A stretch of DNA of 64,000 bases from Sindora glabra (taxonomy: Eukaryota > Streptophyta > Magnoliopsida > Fabales > Fabaceae). The notes under the pieces were generated by a model, which had not been told where the DNA came from, ran no database searches, and saw nothing but the letters and a program-made list of their open reading frames with translations. Below are positions 36,613-49,451 of the stretch, in pieces (position 1 is the first letter of the stretch; every line of letters starts with the position of its first letter). The stretch spans positions 64,763,989 through 64,827,988 of the forward strand of contig CM035228.1 of NCBI GenBank assembly GCA_020226215.1, in the 5' to 3' direction. The position numbers were made by a program, and so were the translations under genes.

Positions 36613-39480
36613 ACTTTTTAGTAATTGTCATTCCATGCTTGATTGATGTGTTGACTCTTCATCTATTGCTGCAAGAAAATGCAACTAACAATTAAATCAT
36701 GATAATTACACACAAATTACCAATAAAATTACAAAACTAATTTAATAATAATACTACTTCTACTTGTTCTATAATTGAAGTGTGAAAATCGAAGAATTAG
36801 CTTGACTTTTGTATTAAATCATAACAATCCCATTACACAAAGAAACACCAAATGGCAATTGAAATGGATTTATCAAAAAGTACACTACACTAGGCTAATA
36901 ATGAAGAACAAATTATGCTTGATCTCCAAAAGAGGTCACCTTAAAATGCAACTTATAAATACAAACCTCAAAACCCTTTACAAAATACAACAAAATGATG
37001 TAATTAGAGCCAAAATATAGTCAATCTGGGTTAAAAAATAAAATATTTACTCTCATATTAATGTGTATATAACATAACGATGCAATTAGTATAAAAACAA
37101 AGTCAATCTCAGGTTATAAAACAAATCTTTCAATATTGTCCTACTATCAGAATATATAATGCTACCTCTACACACAATGACTTCTACACAAATTTATAAG
37201 GAACCTAATAAGACCGTCAGATGCATTATCTATAAACTCTAAGTGCAGATATGCAAGTTTTGTTATATTTTTTTAGAAACAAGCTCAAGGCACTGAAAAA
37301 TTGTAAGGAGGAGATCACAAATTATAAAAAAAAAACTTGACATCATTAAACTCCTACAAGAAAAATGCCCTTAAATCACGTTCCAATGATCTATTACTAA
37401 CTCTTGAATAATTTCTTTAACTAAATAACTATCTTTGTCAAGAGAAAAAGACTTTAGTAAGGAGAAAATTACAAAATTTCCAAAGAGAGAAAAATCTCAC
37501 CATGGCAACTACGCAATAACAAAGTTGTGTTGTGTCTCCCTTTGGCCTTGACATCCTGATGATAATTTTGCAGCTGTCCATGGATATTTCCATAAATGCC
37601 TTCTAGAAAACACACAACACAATGATGTAACACATTTAAAGAGTATGGGGTAAGCTTAATTTTTTCACTTAAACCATATGTTAAACATTTGATGGGCAAT
37701 CCAAAAAATAAAGTTCCCCGCAAGCAAAAAGTATATGGCTTCCAAAATTCATTAACTTTACAAATACATACTAAAATATTATTAGAATGTCATACCTTTA
37801 ATTATCAATATTTAAATTAGGTTATATTTACCAAAAAAAAAAGGGAATCCATCATAGTGGTATGAATGGTTCAATTTCGAAAGAGCTTCAAAAATTACAA
37901 GTACAATGATCCAATAGATGATTTTTCGGAGTAACCAATACATTGTGCAAGTTGATTTCATTTGCTTAGCACAAAGAGAGATAATGTATCTCCAATAGAG
38001 AAGCATGGACTATCTAAGCTAACATAGAGGGGAAAGGGGAAAGCATGAAGTTCATTGGAAGAGAACATGTTAAGGTCTAGGACTCTAATATGTAGAAGTT
38101 TGTGTTCCACACTAATCATGATTTTTCCAGGTTGAATTTAGGGACTTGATTGTTATGGATGTCAATTATACTTTGAACCTTGGGCACTATTCCAAGCATT
38201 CTTCATCATCATAGTATCATATTGGCAGAAAGTGGGTGTTTGTTTTTAAGCTTAATGTGATGTTTTCTTACATCTCCTATTATACCATCAACTGGAGGCT
38301 CAATTTGATAAAAATTATTACTCAAAGAAGATATTTAGGTGGAAAGTGGTGGAGAAAGGAATGGGAAAGAAGGGATAGTGGTTGGGATACTGGAGATATT
38401 TACATCCCGTTTGACATTGGTGTGACAATTGGAATTTGGAAGTAATTGGGGCTTAGGTAGAGATGATCATGACAAATTAGGGATAATGGGCAATGTTGGC
38501 ATTTAGAAGCAATGGTAGCAGTGTAAGTTTAGGAAAAATGGGCAAAATTGGTGAAGGTGCATGCCAAATTGCCAATGATGGCTAACAACTTAGCTCAAAA
38601 GATTGGACAAATTCAATTTCTACTCACTTGGGATAAATATTGAACAACTTATAGACAATATAAAAAAATAAAACACTACTAAATTAAGAACACAGATATC
38701 CCAACGGTATTGTCTGATTAAAAAGTACCTATACCCAATTGTATTGACTCTCACTTTACGAGATTTTAATTTCTTTCTAACTTTCTCCCATGGTACTGAC
38801 TCTCACTGTTTACTTCAACCTACAACTTACTCATTTTTGGTGAAATGAAAGATAGCTAAACATTCATATTCCAAACTTCCAAACTGCAAGAATGCATTCT
38901 AACAAACTACACGATACATAGGAATAAAAGAATCAATTCCACATTTATCTAAATTTTATACACGTGAAAAGTTTAATGTGCAGAATGGACTCAATCAATT
39001 GATGAACAATATTTTCTATACCAACAGGTAAATTGAAGTAAATTCCTTTACCTTAGAATGTCATCCATCCAAAAATATGTGGCATGGAAATGAACTTCAT
39101 CGCCGTCAGCGGCTTCCCTTTGATGGCATTCTGTACTCGTTGATGATCTCTGCTCTAGTTACGAATGTACTGAAGGGAACCTACCACAATCCTCCCATCT
39201 TGTGCTTCCTTCTTCTGTCTTTAAATCTATGGCTCGTCAAACAAGTTATCTTCGAAAGGCTACTCCAAAAAGCTCTGTTAAAACAATTGTGGCTTCATTA
39301 TTCTGTTTATGAGCAATAAGGGCAATATAAGCAAAGGGCAAAATATATAACCCATTTTCATTTCAGCTTAATTTGCACGAACCAATTGCCTATCCACGTG
39401 TTAGTGTCACCGTACATCTTAGCCCTGAGTACCTAAGAGTATTGTAAGGATGAGTACTCAAGAAATCCCCATATTTTAAT
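36613..39480. other. Unassigned intergenic stretch
   Basis: Several short frames occur here (minus 37469-37723 and 37812-38006; plus 38236-38445 and 39077-39319), none with a domain I recognise. The 39040-39330 patch is GC-richer, and its minus strand also reads plausibly (DGRIVVGSLQYIRN, then GKPLTAMKFI in one frame with stops). It may be a degraded exon of an unknown gene. Confidence 0.3.
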
Positions 39481-40290
39481 TGTTTCTAATTATTTTTTAT
39501 ATTATATTTCTAATCTCCCTTTCTATTATAATTTTCTAAATTTAATAATTTTTTATTTATGAATTTGCTATATGAAAGTAGAATAGGTTTATATAAAAAA
39601 ATTAAAATACATATCTTAAATTATCTTAATATAATTTAAATGAAGAAAAATATTAATTAAATAATTAATTCTATCAAATTTATATAAAGTATACAAAAAA
39701 TATATAATTTTTTATTTTATAATTAAATATTAAAATGATAAATGTAAAATACAAAATAATACAATAGATATATAATAACTTTAATTATATTTTGAAATAA
39801 ATTTTTATTATAATACTATTTATGATCATATTTATAATTTACATTTATGATATAATATATTATTATATAATGCTCATTCTATATATTATATAATTAATAA
39901 AATAATTTTATTTTGTATAATTATAATTATATTTAAATAAATATATTTATATTTTATAATTAATAAATTATATTTATCATTAATAAAATATATTTATTAT
40001 GATTTTTAAATAATAAAAATAAAATTTTAAAATATTTATTAATTAAATTAAATAAGAACAATTTTATACTTTTATTTATGAAAGACATAAGAAGTACTTC
40101 TTATCTAAGGGAGTATTGATAAATAACTTCTCATAATTTGTAAGAAATAGAACTTTTTGAAAAATTATATTTCCTTTATTTTAATAATTAGTGGTTAATT
40201 AAATGATTTAACTATCTCTTATTTCTCAAAAAATTTTACTTCCTATATTATTTTTACGAAGCAAATGACCTCTAATTTGAATACATAGAA
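39480..40290. repeat. Dispersed AT-rich repeat, copy 1
   Basis: Much of this segment aligns to the reverse complement of about 60000-60620. Shared blocks include ATTATCTTAATATAATT, AAATAATTAATTYTATCAAA and ATATAATTAATAAAATAATT in the same order. It is non-coding. No terminal repeats could be fixed, so the family is unknown. Confidence 0.6.
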
Positions 40291-40362
40291 GAAGCAAAAA
40301 AAAAATTGAAATATATTTCATTTATCATTAAAAAATACTTATAAGAAAGATAACAATAATTA

Positions 40363-40380
40363 AGAGAGAGAGAGAGAGAA
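40363..40380. repeat. (AG)n microsatellite
   Basis: About eight AG dinucleotides in a row. A further CT-rich and palindromic (TAA)n/(TTA)n tract lies at about 40517-40560. Confidence 0.95.
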
Positions 40381-40986
40381 ACAAAAAGTAAGTCAGTACC
40401 TAAGAGAAAGAATTTTTTTCTTCATTTCGTCGATGAATTGTAGCCATTAGAGGAATATTTAATCAATGGTACAAAATTGGTATGTGAGTGCAAGTTATAT
40501 GACAGTGCATTTGATTCTCTCCCCCTCTCTCCCCCTATAATAATAATAATATTATTATTATGAGGATGATGAGAGACATATAATTAATATTTAGTGTATC
40601 TTAATTTTTTTTTCAAATATTTTCATAAGATATTTCACAATTTCTACCATTTTTAAATTATTAATAATTTCCTTATGTAATCAACATACTTAAAATGAAA
40701 TTTTATTATCAATTAATTTAGTGTGGTAAAAGTTTATTACTACATTAAAATACAACCATTCAAACTTATGATACAGTTAATTCATCATAATTAATAGAAT
40801 TAAGTGTAACTTTAGATTAAAATTTAAAATTTTTAAATTACAATTAATTTAAATCAAATTTAGTCTAGATTTTAAATTGGTAAAGATTTGATAATAGTCT
40901 TGATTACTTTTTTATCTTGTAAATAATTTCTTTAAATAATTAATGTAATTTTGACATATTTGTATGTCTAATTTATTATTTTGATA

Positions 40987-41270
40987 AAATTCTAAAAATG
41001 AAATCATTCAAGTGTTGGCACAGTTGATTTTCTAATTAATAGAATCGAGTTCAATATCAAATTAAAATTAAAAAATTCAAAATTCATATTAATATTTTGT
41101 TACTAATATGTATAGATATATTAATTCAAAATTCTAAAAATCAAATCATTCATGGCACAGTTAATTTTCTAATTAATAGAATCGAGTTCAATATCAAATT
41201 AAAATTAAAAAAATTCAAAATTCATATTAATATTTTGTTACTAATATGTATAGATATATTAATTCAAGAT
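40987..41270. repeat. 137-bp tandem duplication at the edge of the long repeat
   Basis: TGGCACAGTTRATTTTCTAA occurs at 41016 and 41153. Both are preceded by AATTCTAAAAATSAAATCATT and followed by the same roughly 100 bp ending TATATTAATTCAA. Only the second copy continues into the 1,508-bp block shared with the window start. Confidence 0.9.
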
Positions 41271-42660
41271 TATGCTTTTTTATCTTAATATAAAATATTT
41301 TAATACTATAAATATATAAATTAATAATAAGAAAATCATGTGATAATAGATATAAAATTAATATTATGAACTTTAAATATTTTTTAGGTAAATTGATAAA
41401 ATTAAAATTTCAACGATAATATCGAAATGTGATAATACCAAACAACTAACAAATACAATGAAAAACATGATGTTTAAGGAAGTATTTAAAAATTTATTAT
41501 AGTAGTAAGCATATAATAATTTTTTGATAAAATTCTAGAATACAATCATCTAAATTTTGGTATAATTAATTTTTTAATTAATAGAATTGAGTGGAATATC
41601 AAATTAAAATTTATATTAATAAATTACTACTATAAATGTCTTTTTTTCCAAGAGATAATGTCTTTTTTTTTATCTTAAAAAACTATCTATTACTACTATA
41701 AATGCATAAATTAGGAATAAGAAAATAATATAATAAAATATATATAATTGATATTAGTAAGTTTTAAGGATTTTTTGGGTAAATTTGAAAAGTTATAATT
41801 TCAATGACAATATTAATATATGATGAGAATGGTCAATCAACAAATGTAATGAAAAATACAATATTTAAAAAAGGTGTTTGAAAATTTATTATAATAGTAA
41901 GTATATAATGATTTTCATATTATGAATTTAATAAGTATTATATATCATATATTACAACACATTTAAATTATCTTATTTTTCCTTATAAAAAATTAAGTGA
42001 TAAGAACATTTACGTTAAATTTATTTTAAAATTTTTTTGATAATATTATTATAACTTAGTTGCATCATAAATTATAAAACCTTTTATTTTTTTCTTTATT
42101 ATTGTAGGTGATTCTAAAGATTAATCTTATATTTATTTTAATATGTTTTCATCAAATTCATTTTTCAAGTGATGTTAATAATAAATGTTTCATTAAATTT
42201 TTATATTATATCAATTATGTATAATTAAAATAATTTTAATCAAATATTTATATTATCTTATCTCATATAATCAAGGATCCTCCACTAATTAGTGTGTGTA
42301 TATATATATATATGGAAAAATCACATTTTACCCCTTTCAATTATGGGATTGATAAATTTTATACTTTGAGCTATTGAAATTTGGATTTTATCTTCTCTAA
42401 CTTTATAAAATTTGAATTTTACCCCTACCGTTATCAACTTAACGAAATTTATTAAAAAAATCGTTATTATCATATTTTACTTAACGACCATTTTTAATCT
42501 CTATTATATTCACTAATTTTTGAATATTTTTTCATTTATTGATACTTATAAATCGTCGCTAAGAATGATAATATCAGTTTATAACCATCGCTTAATATTA
42601 TAATTATTAATTTAATGATGGTAAGGTAAAATTTAAATTTTATAAAATTTAAATTTTAAT
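41153..42660. repeat. Long exact direct repeat, copy 2
   Basis: Same sequence as 1-1508. Here the sequence continues beyond the shared block (42661 onward), completing the Mutator-type MITE that is cut in copy 1. Confidence 0.93.
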
Positions 42661-42719
42661 AATTTAAGGAGATAAAATTTGATAATTTTCTAGTTGAACG
42701 AAATAAAATGTACTTTTCC
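42314..42719. mobile_element. Mutator-type MITE, 406 bp
   Basis: The left end GGAAAAATCACATTTTACCC and the reverse complement of the right end GGAAAAGTACATTTTATTTC start imperfect inverted repeats about 110-120 bp long. Long inverted repeats beginning GGAAAA are typical of Mutator-like elements, and the larger element at 52876 starts alike. The flanks are AT-rich (TATATATAT and TTATATTTA), so a 9-bp target duplication is only partly supported. No coding capacity. Confidence 0.65.
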
Positions 42720-43370
42720 TTATATTTATTAGGGGGGTTTGCCCGACATAAGTGTCAGTTGATCCATTACCAGCGGCTGCCAATTCGTCAAATACCGTGG
42801 GTTTCAAATCCTTGAATCTTGATTTTCCAAACATATTGTCGTTTAGTCAAATCGGATTATCCGAGTCATGAGACGTTGTGTTTAAGGGGTGAATCATGAA
42901 CTTCTATAAAAAAAAATAGAACTTATAATTTAATAAATTAAAAAAATTTAATTTAAAAATTAATTATTTTTATTAATAATTAGGATTTAAGTTTAATTAT
43001 AAATCAGTTTTACTTATCATTCAATCCTCTATTATTATATCATAACAAATTGTTATAATTCTTTTACTATTGGTAAAAATTTATAAGATTTAAATTTAAT
43101 CTATTATTAGTATAAATCATATTCACCATCTTTATATTATTATCTACTTATATATTATTATATCAATAAAAAATGTTAAAATTCTTTTACAGCATTTAAA
43201 ATTTCATAACTACTTTTATTTTTTAATAACTTTTTTTCCTCCCATTTGTTGATAGTGTAAAATATTATACTTTGTTAATGAATTAAATTTAAATTCAAAT
43301 CTTTAATTACTATTCTTTTTTTTACATGTCATTTTTATATTTACTAATAGTATAAAACGCTTTACATTGA
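42720..43370. other. Intergenic, with a GC-richer island
   Basis: 42725-42900 is clearly less AT-rich than its surroundings and contains GGGTTTCAAATCC, which resembles a pol III B box and might be a SINE fragment. No A box could be placed. The rest is AT-rich and featureless. Confidence 0.2.
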
Positions 43371-43555
43371 AGTGGTATTTGGATCTTGGGATTAAACATT
43401 TTCAAGAATTTTAATATTCTTAGTATTTTAATTTGTATGAATATGATATTTTCATATTTTGTTCAATTAAAAATATTTCAATGAATTTTTTAATATTATA
43501 TTTTAATTATTTTGAATATTTTTAAAATATTATTTAATTATTAAAAATGTCTTCA

Positions 43556-44240
43556 TTAAAAATTGAGTAGTTATTAGTGATCTATAGCAGTTAATAATGG
43601 TTATCAGCAGTAAATAGTAATAGTAATGATAGTAAATAATAGTCATCGATGGTGAGTAGTGACTAGTAGTAATCATTGATAACAGGTGGTGACTAATGAT
43701 AATTACTGATGATAGGTGATAGTTAGTAATGATCATTAGGAATGAATAATAAGCAGTGGGCGATGATAACCATCAAGGATGAGTGATAGTCGAGAATGAT
43801 CATTAGTAATGAGTTATGACCAATAGTGGTCATTGACAATGAATAGTGATTGGTGATGATCATTGATAATGGATAGTAGTTAGCAATAATTATCGATAAT
43901 TACTGATAATAGTGATTAGTAATAGTCATTAACAGTAGATAATGACAGGTTGTGATTTATGATAATAAGTAATAATGGCTGGTAATTGACAGTACTAGTG
44001 ATGAATGACTATTATTAGTGATGGATGATAGTTGATAATAGTCACTAGCAACAAATGGAGGTTGATAGTAGTCATTAACAATGGATAAAAGTGAACGGTA
44101 ATTATTAACAATAGAGAAAGTGAATAATGATCACTAATAATGAGTCGTGGTGAATGATGGTTACTAATGATGAATGATGATCTATAATAATCACTAAAAA
44201 TAGATGGTGGTTATTGGTGATAATTGGCGATAAGATAACG
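43556..44240. repeat. Degenerate 30-bp minisatellite, block 1
   Basis: Diverged units of about 30 bp follow the pattern CATTGATAATGGATAGTAGTTAGTAATGAT. All are built from TGAT, TAGT and AATGA words. The strand bias is strong: the plus strand has almost no C. Ten-residue periodic hydrophobic reading frames on the minus strand (43530-43736) come from this repeat and are not a gene. Confidence 0.8.
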
Positions 44241-44669
44241 TTTGGTTCACGGAATGTTTTTAATATTCTCATGGATGTTTTGGGGAAATATTATATTCTT
44301 ATGTTAGGTTCAAAATTTTAAAAAAATGGTTTGGGAATGTCATATTTCTGAAAATATTTTTAGATCAACTTTCTCCCAAAATACTGTCATGGGAGGAGGT
44401 AAGAATCCCATATTCCTATGGGATGAGAATACTAATATTAAAATAAAAAGATAAAATTATTTTCACATTTAATTCTTTTTTATTTATCACTTTATTAAAT
44501 AATTTTTAATTTAAAGTAAAAAATAAGTATCACTTTATTTTTAAAATATTTTTATTATTAAGAAATACAATAACAATTTTTTAACTATAATTTTTTTTAT
44601 TATTGTTCCTAATATTTAGAAGATTATTTTAATATAATTATATATATATATATATATAATTTCTTTCAT

Positions 44670-45110
44670 CATTGACAATGGATAGTAGTTAGTATTGGTC
44701 ACCGATAATTACTGGTAATAATGGTTAGTAATAATCATTGACAATAGGTAATAACAGGTTATGATTTTCGATAATAGGTGATAATGGATGGTGGTAATGG
44801 ACAATATTAATGGTGAACAACTATTATTAGTAGTGGACAGTGTTTGATAATAGTTACTAGCAACAAGTGGAGATCGATGGTAGTTATTAACAATAGATAA
44901 AAGTGAACATTAATCATCAATAATAGATAAAAGTTAACAATGGTCACTAATAGTGGGTCATATTGAATAGTGATTACTAATAATAAATGATGACCAATAA
45001 TAGTAATAAAAAATAGGTGGCAGCTGATAGTAGCAATCGATAATAAATGATAGTAAATGATGACTATCAATAACATGTGATAATAAGTGGTAGTTGATCA
45101 CAATGTGAGT
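44670..45110. repeat. Degenerate 30-bp minisatellite, block 2 (duplicate of block 1)
   Basis: This block aligns to 43860-44235 of block 1 over most of its length, with matching landmarks such as GGATAGTAGTTAGTA/GCA, GATAATGGTTAGTAATA and CACTAATARTGRGTCRT. The DNA after each block also matches (CATATTTCTGAAAATATTTT near 44340 and 45233). The whole therefore looks like a tandem duplication of roughly 0.8-0.9 kb. Confidence 0.75.
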
Positions 45111-45599
45111 GATAGGATAAATAAAATAGTTTTTTTTTATATCAATGAAACATTCTCATAGAGATGTAATATATCCATATCCAAATGAGAATATTTTGAG
45201 AGAATATTAAATTAAAAATATTATTAGAAATGTTCATATTTCTGAAAATATTTTTTAAAAAACTTAAATTCAATATGAGAATATCATATTCTCGTAAAAC
45301 ATTCTAGAAGATGTAAGAAAAATTTTGCAAATAAAACATTACTTAACAAGTCATTCAATTTAAACTCTTATAAGAATTTTAAGAGCTATTAAATGATAGA
45401 GTAATATATAAATAGATGATTGAATAAAATTCATTTATAATATAATAATAATAAATTAAATTTAAATTTAATAATTGTAATATTTTATTCTAACTTCTAA
45501 AATGTAAAATTGACTAAAGAGGAATTATTAAATTTGCTCTCAAATTTAACTCAACATCATGGAAAAAATTTAGATCCATAAAATGATACACAGGAGATT

Positions 45600-45710
45600 G
45601 GTTAACACCAGCCCGCACCACCCCCTAAAAATAAATAAAGTGTGCAAAGCTGATTTATTCAGCTGTCTGCTTTTCCTCACGCTCAGGTTTAAGCCTCGAC
45701 AGAAGTGAAA
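45600..45710 (+). promoter_or_regulatory. Core promoter / 5' leader of the pectate lyase gene
   Basis: The GC content rises just upstream of the ATG. A TATA-like CTAAAAATAAATAAAG lies at about 45626-45641, roughly 70-85 bases before the start codon, followed by a pyrimidine-rich leader. The start-codon context is GTGAAAATGGC, with A at -3 and G at +4, a good plant context. Confidence 0.45.
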
Positions 45711-48610
45711 ATGGCATCGCTACCTTATGCTGACGTAGATTCGAGCTTGAGAGCAATGGCCGGTCGAGCGGAGGGTTTTGGTCGACTAGCCATGGGAGGC
45801 TTTCACGGTCCTATCTATTTTGTCACCACTCTTGCAGGTTCTCTTGTTGGTCCTTTTTCTCAATTTCTTGGAGTCAGGTTTCCCATCAGTTTCCGAGTTC
45901 CTGGTGTTCCTAGATGTGGTTCCTGTTTTATTATGGTCATAACATGAGGAGTTGTGAATTCTAAAATGCAATATGGGTTGATGATTTTCGTTGCACGTGG
46001 AAAAGATTCTGGTAGTTTTGTATGCATTTGAAGTATGAATTTTTCTGATTTTCTAGTTGCTTTCATTTTTTTTTTTCTTTTTTGCTGCTCAGTTTAATCA
46101 ATCGGTTGAAACTTTGATCGGGAAGACTAGCGTTAAAGCTCATGGAGCTGAGATATGGATAACAATGTTGTTTGCTCTCTCGTATGGGCGCTGTTCCTTA
46201 GATAGTATTGAATGAGAATGAGGAATGATATGGGAAATCTTGATCTGCTTATTACCACAATACCAGTATAACATGAGTATGTGACTGAAGGAATTTTATC
46301 GTTCCTTTGAGAATTTCTGCAATAATTTGTTTTGATATTTGTAAAAATGTCTCTAGGAATTTAGGTGAATGATTGGTTTTGTCGCCAACTTGACATATAT
46401 ATCTATATAGTCAGTGGCACCCTGAAAAGTAATGGGGCTTACTTGTTTGACAAGGAGCATGTGTTTACTAATAAAAATTGTTTAATTGAAGCCAGTATTT
46501 GGATAAACTTTTGGTCTTAATTAGCTATATCAAATTTATGTAGTTATCAAGCGCTCATATTCTGTTTTCAGATGATGGTCCCGGATCTCTTCGTGATGGA
46601 TGCCGTAAAAGAGAGCCACTCTGGATTGTTTTTAAAGTTTCGGGTACAATCCATCTTTTGTCATACCTGAGTGTATTGTCTTATAAGACAATAGATGGTA
46701 GAGGCCAAAGGATAAAGCTCACAGGGAAGGGCTTGAGGCTGAAAGAATGTGAGCATATTATTGTATGCAACCTTGAGTTTGAAGGTGGAAGGGGTCATGA
46801 TGTTGATGGCATTCAAATGAAACCAAATTCTAGGCACATATGGATTGACCGATGTAGTCTTCGCGATTATGATGATGGGCTTATTGACATTACCAGACAA
46901 AGCACTGATATTACTATATCTAGGCAGGATAATTTTTGCATACTTTTAGAATGAGAATAGCGATCGACAAAATATGCTGCGTTTTAATGAATTGCTCCAC
47001 TTTTGGCCTCAGATGTTACTTTGCACAGCATGACAAGACCATGCTAATTGGAGCTGACCCATCTCACATTGGTGACAGATGCATCCGGGTGACAATACAT
47101 CATTGTTTCTTCGATGGTACAAGGCAAAGACACCCACGTGTGAGATTTGGAAAAGTCCATCTCTATAACAATTACACCAGAAACTGGGGTATATATGCTA
47201 TTTGTGCTAGTGTTGAAGCCCAGGTAAGTAGTACTGCTTCTTTTTTGTTACACGATATCTTAATTTCTTTTGCATCCGATTTATCTTCATTATTCATCTA
47301 AGTATTATTTATTTATTTATTTTTACCAAATCCTTTACAGATATACTCTCAGTGCAACATATATGAAGCAGGAAATAAGAAGAAGACTTTTGAATTTTAT
47401 AAGGAGAAGGTAAGATATTTTTCACTTCTATTGAAGAACTTCCTATTTGTCTTACGCTTATATTTGTGAAATGAAGACTCAAATTCAATACATGCCCAAC
47501 GGGATTCTATTTGAAGACTGTCTTCATTCCTGAAAATACGTTTTGACCCAAAATTGGGTCTTAAATTATATACCATCTTACCATTTAAGCGGTATCTCAA
47601 ACTGAGTTATGATATAATTTCCTTAGTTCTAACTTAATTTCACCATATTGCGCCAGTGCTCAATTAGTGTTGCCACTTGCCATTGTTTCTCCAACTGTCT
47701 TTTGCCTTATGAGATCAAACAACATCCATCATTCATTCTGTTCGGAGATTCTCTTGTCCCCATCCAGCTATACCATGTACCAGAAATTTTATGATCTTAT
47801 ATAGAATTAATATGGAAGTTTCTTTTATCTTTAATGGGTTAAATGTTAATTTTTTACTGCAAATGAAGGTTCTGCCATAATGGACCTTGCTGATGATAAT
47901 TGTTTTTTTGTAACTATCTGCTTTTCCATTTCCTATCCTAATTTTGTTCTAGTAATTCCATCCCTTGCATCATTGGCTTGATTAGTCTGCCTCTGGATTG
48001 GTCATTATTGCTATCAATTTAACAACATAGGGGAAAAGGCTAGAGAAATATGTAGAACTGGAAAGTGGAATATAGGTCCTCTCCTTTTAGTGTGGTCATT
48101 TTAGGATAGAGATAGACACAATGATCTTAAGTCCCATGGAACCCAGAGTCCTGTGTAGAGACCCACAAACTAGTTCGTGTCCACATCTCTCTCAAAATGA
48201 CCAATCTAAAAGGGGATGATCCAAATCGTTGCGTTCTCCAACATACAGTCATGACTCATAAGCAAGGAAACCATCATAACTACTTATAAATTGATTCTCA
48301 AACGTGTACTGCATCATGCATGTCCTATTGGTCAACCTTTCAATGGTTGTGATACCAATGGTTCCCTCCCTAGGCTGCAGATTCAGAGGAGCAGCAATCT
48401 GGCTTTATAAGATCTGAAGGAGATATGTTGCTGAATGGAGCTCTGCCCTGCTTACTGGCTGATAACAGAGAAGCAAACTGGTTCCATCCTAGTATGTTTT
48501 ACCCGATATGGACGGTGGAAACCGCTTCTCATTCCCTTAAAGATGTCCTCCAATTATGTACAGGTTGGCAATCCATAAGTAGGCCAGAAGATAACATGGC
48601 TCCTAAATAG
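45711..48610 (+). CDS. Pectate lyase family protein (PL1), 5 exons, 331 aa
   Basis: Pectate lyases cleave de-esterified pectin in the plant cell wall by beta-elimination. Exons: 45711-45837, 46572-46923, 47013-47223, 47341-47409, 48374-48610, giving 996 nt in one frame with stop TAG at 48608. The start is ATG 45711 (MASLPYADVDSSLRAMAGR). The protein matches the plant 'probable pectate lyase 4' subgroup, which is short and lacks the usual N-terminal extension and obvious signal peptide. Visible landmarks: IWIDRCSLRDYDDGLIDIT, the calcium-binding aspartate strand; HDKTMLIGAD; RQRHPRVRFGKVHLYNN, with the catalytic arginine region; WGIYAICASVEAQIYSQ. All frames and splice phases agree. Intron 2 (46924-47012) has a GC donor. 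The length fits the subgroup, so the gene looks intact. The family and exons are confident; substrate and expression are not known. Confidence 0.9.
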
Positions 48611-49054
48611 AATTGATTGCTGGAACACATCTTCTAATTTGTTCTTTTATTGAGATTTTTTATCTAGTGCATTTTAGATCAAATGTTCATTTCTAGTTCT
48701 TTTAATTCTAATAGCATCATTACCCTATTCTGTGAACATAGTACGTGGATCTGGTACTCTTTATCACTCAATTTGGTTTTATATATTTATCTATACAGAA
48801 TCATAGTTTCTTTCATCCTTAGATGTTTACGTATTTTTGGCTTCATTGCGAGATCTATACGCCATTATCCCTTCGGCTATGTTTGATAATGCTAAATTTT
48901 TTAGTGCTAAAATCTAGCCCTAAGCATTAAATTTTGTGTGTTTCATTATATTTTCATTTTAATCACTTAATTCAAATGCTTAGAATTTTTAAAAATGTTA
49001 ATTTTAATTACAAGATTAATCTTTGCTAGAATCTTAATTTTTTATTCAAACTTT
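48611..49054. other. 3' flank of the pectate lyase gene
   Basis: T-rich, UTR-like DNA after the stop codon, turning AT-rich by 48890. The short frame at 48683-48886 has no domain. No clear polyadenylation signal could be chosen among several A/T-rich candidates. Confidence 0.35.
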
Positions 49055-49314
49055 TGTTAACTAGCTAGTGCAGAATTGGTGTTAGTTTTAAGTTTTTTTT
49101 TTTATATATATTTGAAAGCATATTAATTATCTACATTATATATTTTTATTCAAAATTTTTTTGAATAATATATTAAAAAATTTTGAATAAAAATATGTTT
49201 ATTGAAAAAAATTTTGAATAAAAATATATAATGTAGATAATTAATATATTTTCAAATATATAAAAAAATAATAAATTTTAAAACTAACACCAAAGCTGCA
49301 CTAGCTAGTTAACA
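49055..49314. mobile_element. Foldback MITE, 260 bp
   Basis: A near-perfect palindrome. Both ends read TGTTAACTAGCTAGTGCAG on opposite strands, and the arms continue through TTGGTGTTAGTTTTAA, TTAATTATCTACATTATATA and TTTTTATTCAAAATTTTT. The arms are about 110 bp or more with a short centre. The single-stranded form would make a long hairpin. The target duplication is ambiguous (TTA or TTAA), because it merges with the palindrome. Confidence 0.75.
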
Positions 49315-49451
49315 GAAGAAGTACGAACGCTTTTATTTTTCTTAAAACAGTCATTCAATATTTATAATTGAAAGAATTTAATTTAGATTACTCACTAATT
49401 TGAAGAATTTAAATTTTGTCATCAATGTAAATAAGTGCACACATTTTTTGA

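Noticed and set aside
36404..36613. Independent 69-codon gene
   Set aside because: It is in the same frame as the AP2 domain upstream and reads as the C-terminal part of that ERF pseudogene.
39077..39319. Plus-strand frame of 80 codons
   Set aside because: No domain. The opposite strand reads at least as well, so neither can be called.
43530..45076. Minus-strand hydrophobic frames with 10-residue repeats
   Set aside because: Direct translation of the 30-bp minisatellite. There is no start context or conservation to suggest a protein.
43556..45110. Regularly spaced 30-bp repeats, considered as a CRISPR array
   Set aside because: Units are contiguous and diverged, without unique spacers, and the genome is a plant.
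45705..45713. Upstream GTG start for the pectate lyase frame
   Set aside because: GTG is not a normal plant start. ATG 45711 has a good context and gives the expected N-terminus.
46661..46900. Minus-strand frame of 79 codons
   Set aside because: Antisense to exon 2 of the pectate lyase gene.
46924..46954. Reading through the GC donor to the stop at 46952-46954
   Set aside because: It would remove more than half of the enzyme domain, and the downstream exons continue the protein exactly in phase.
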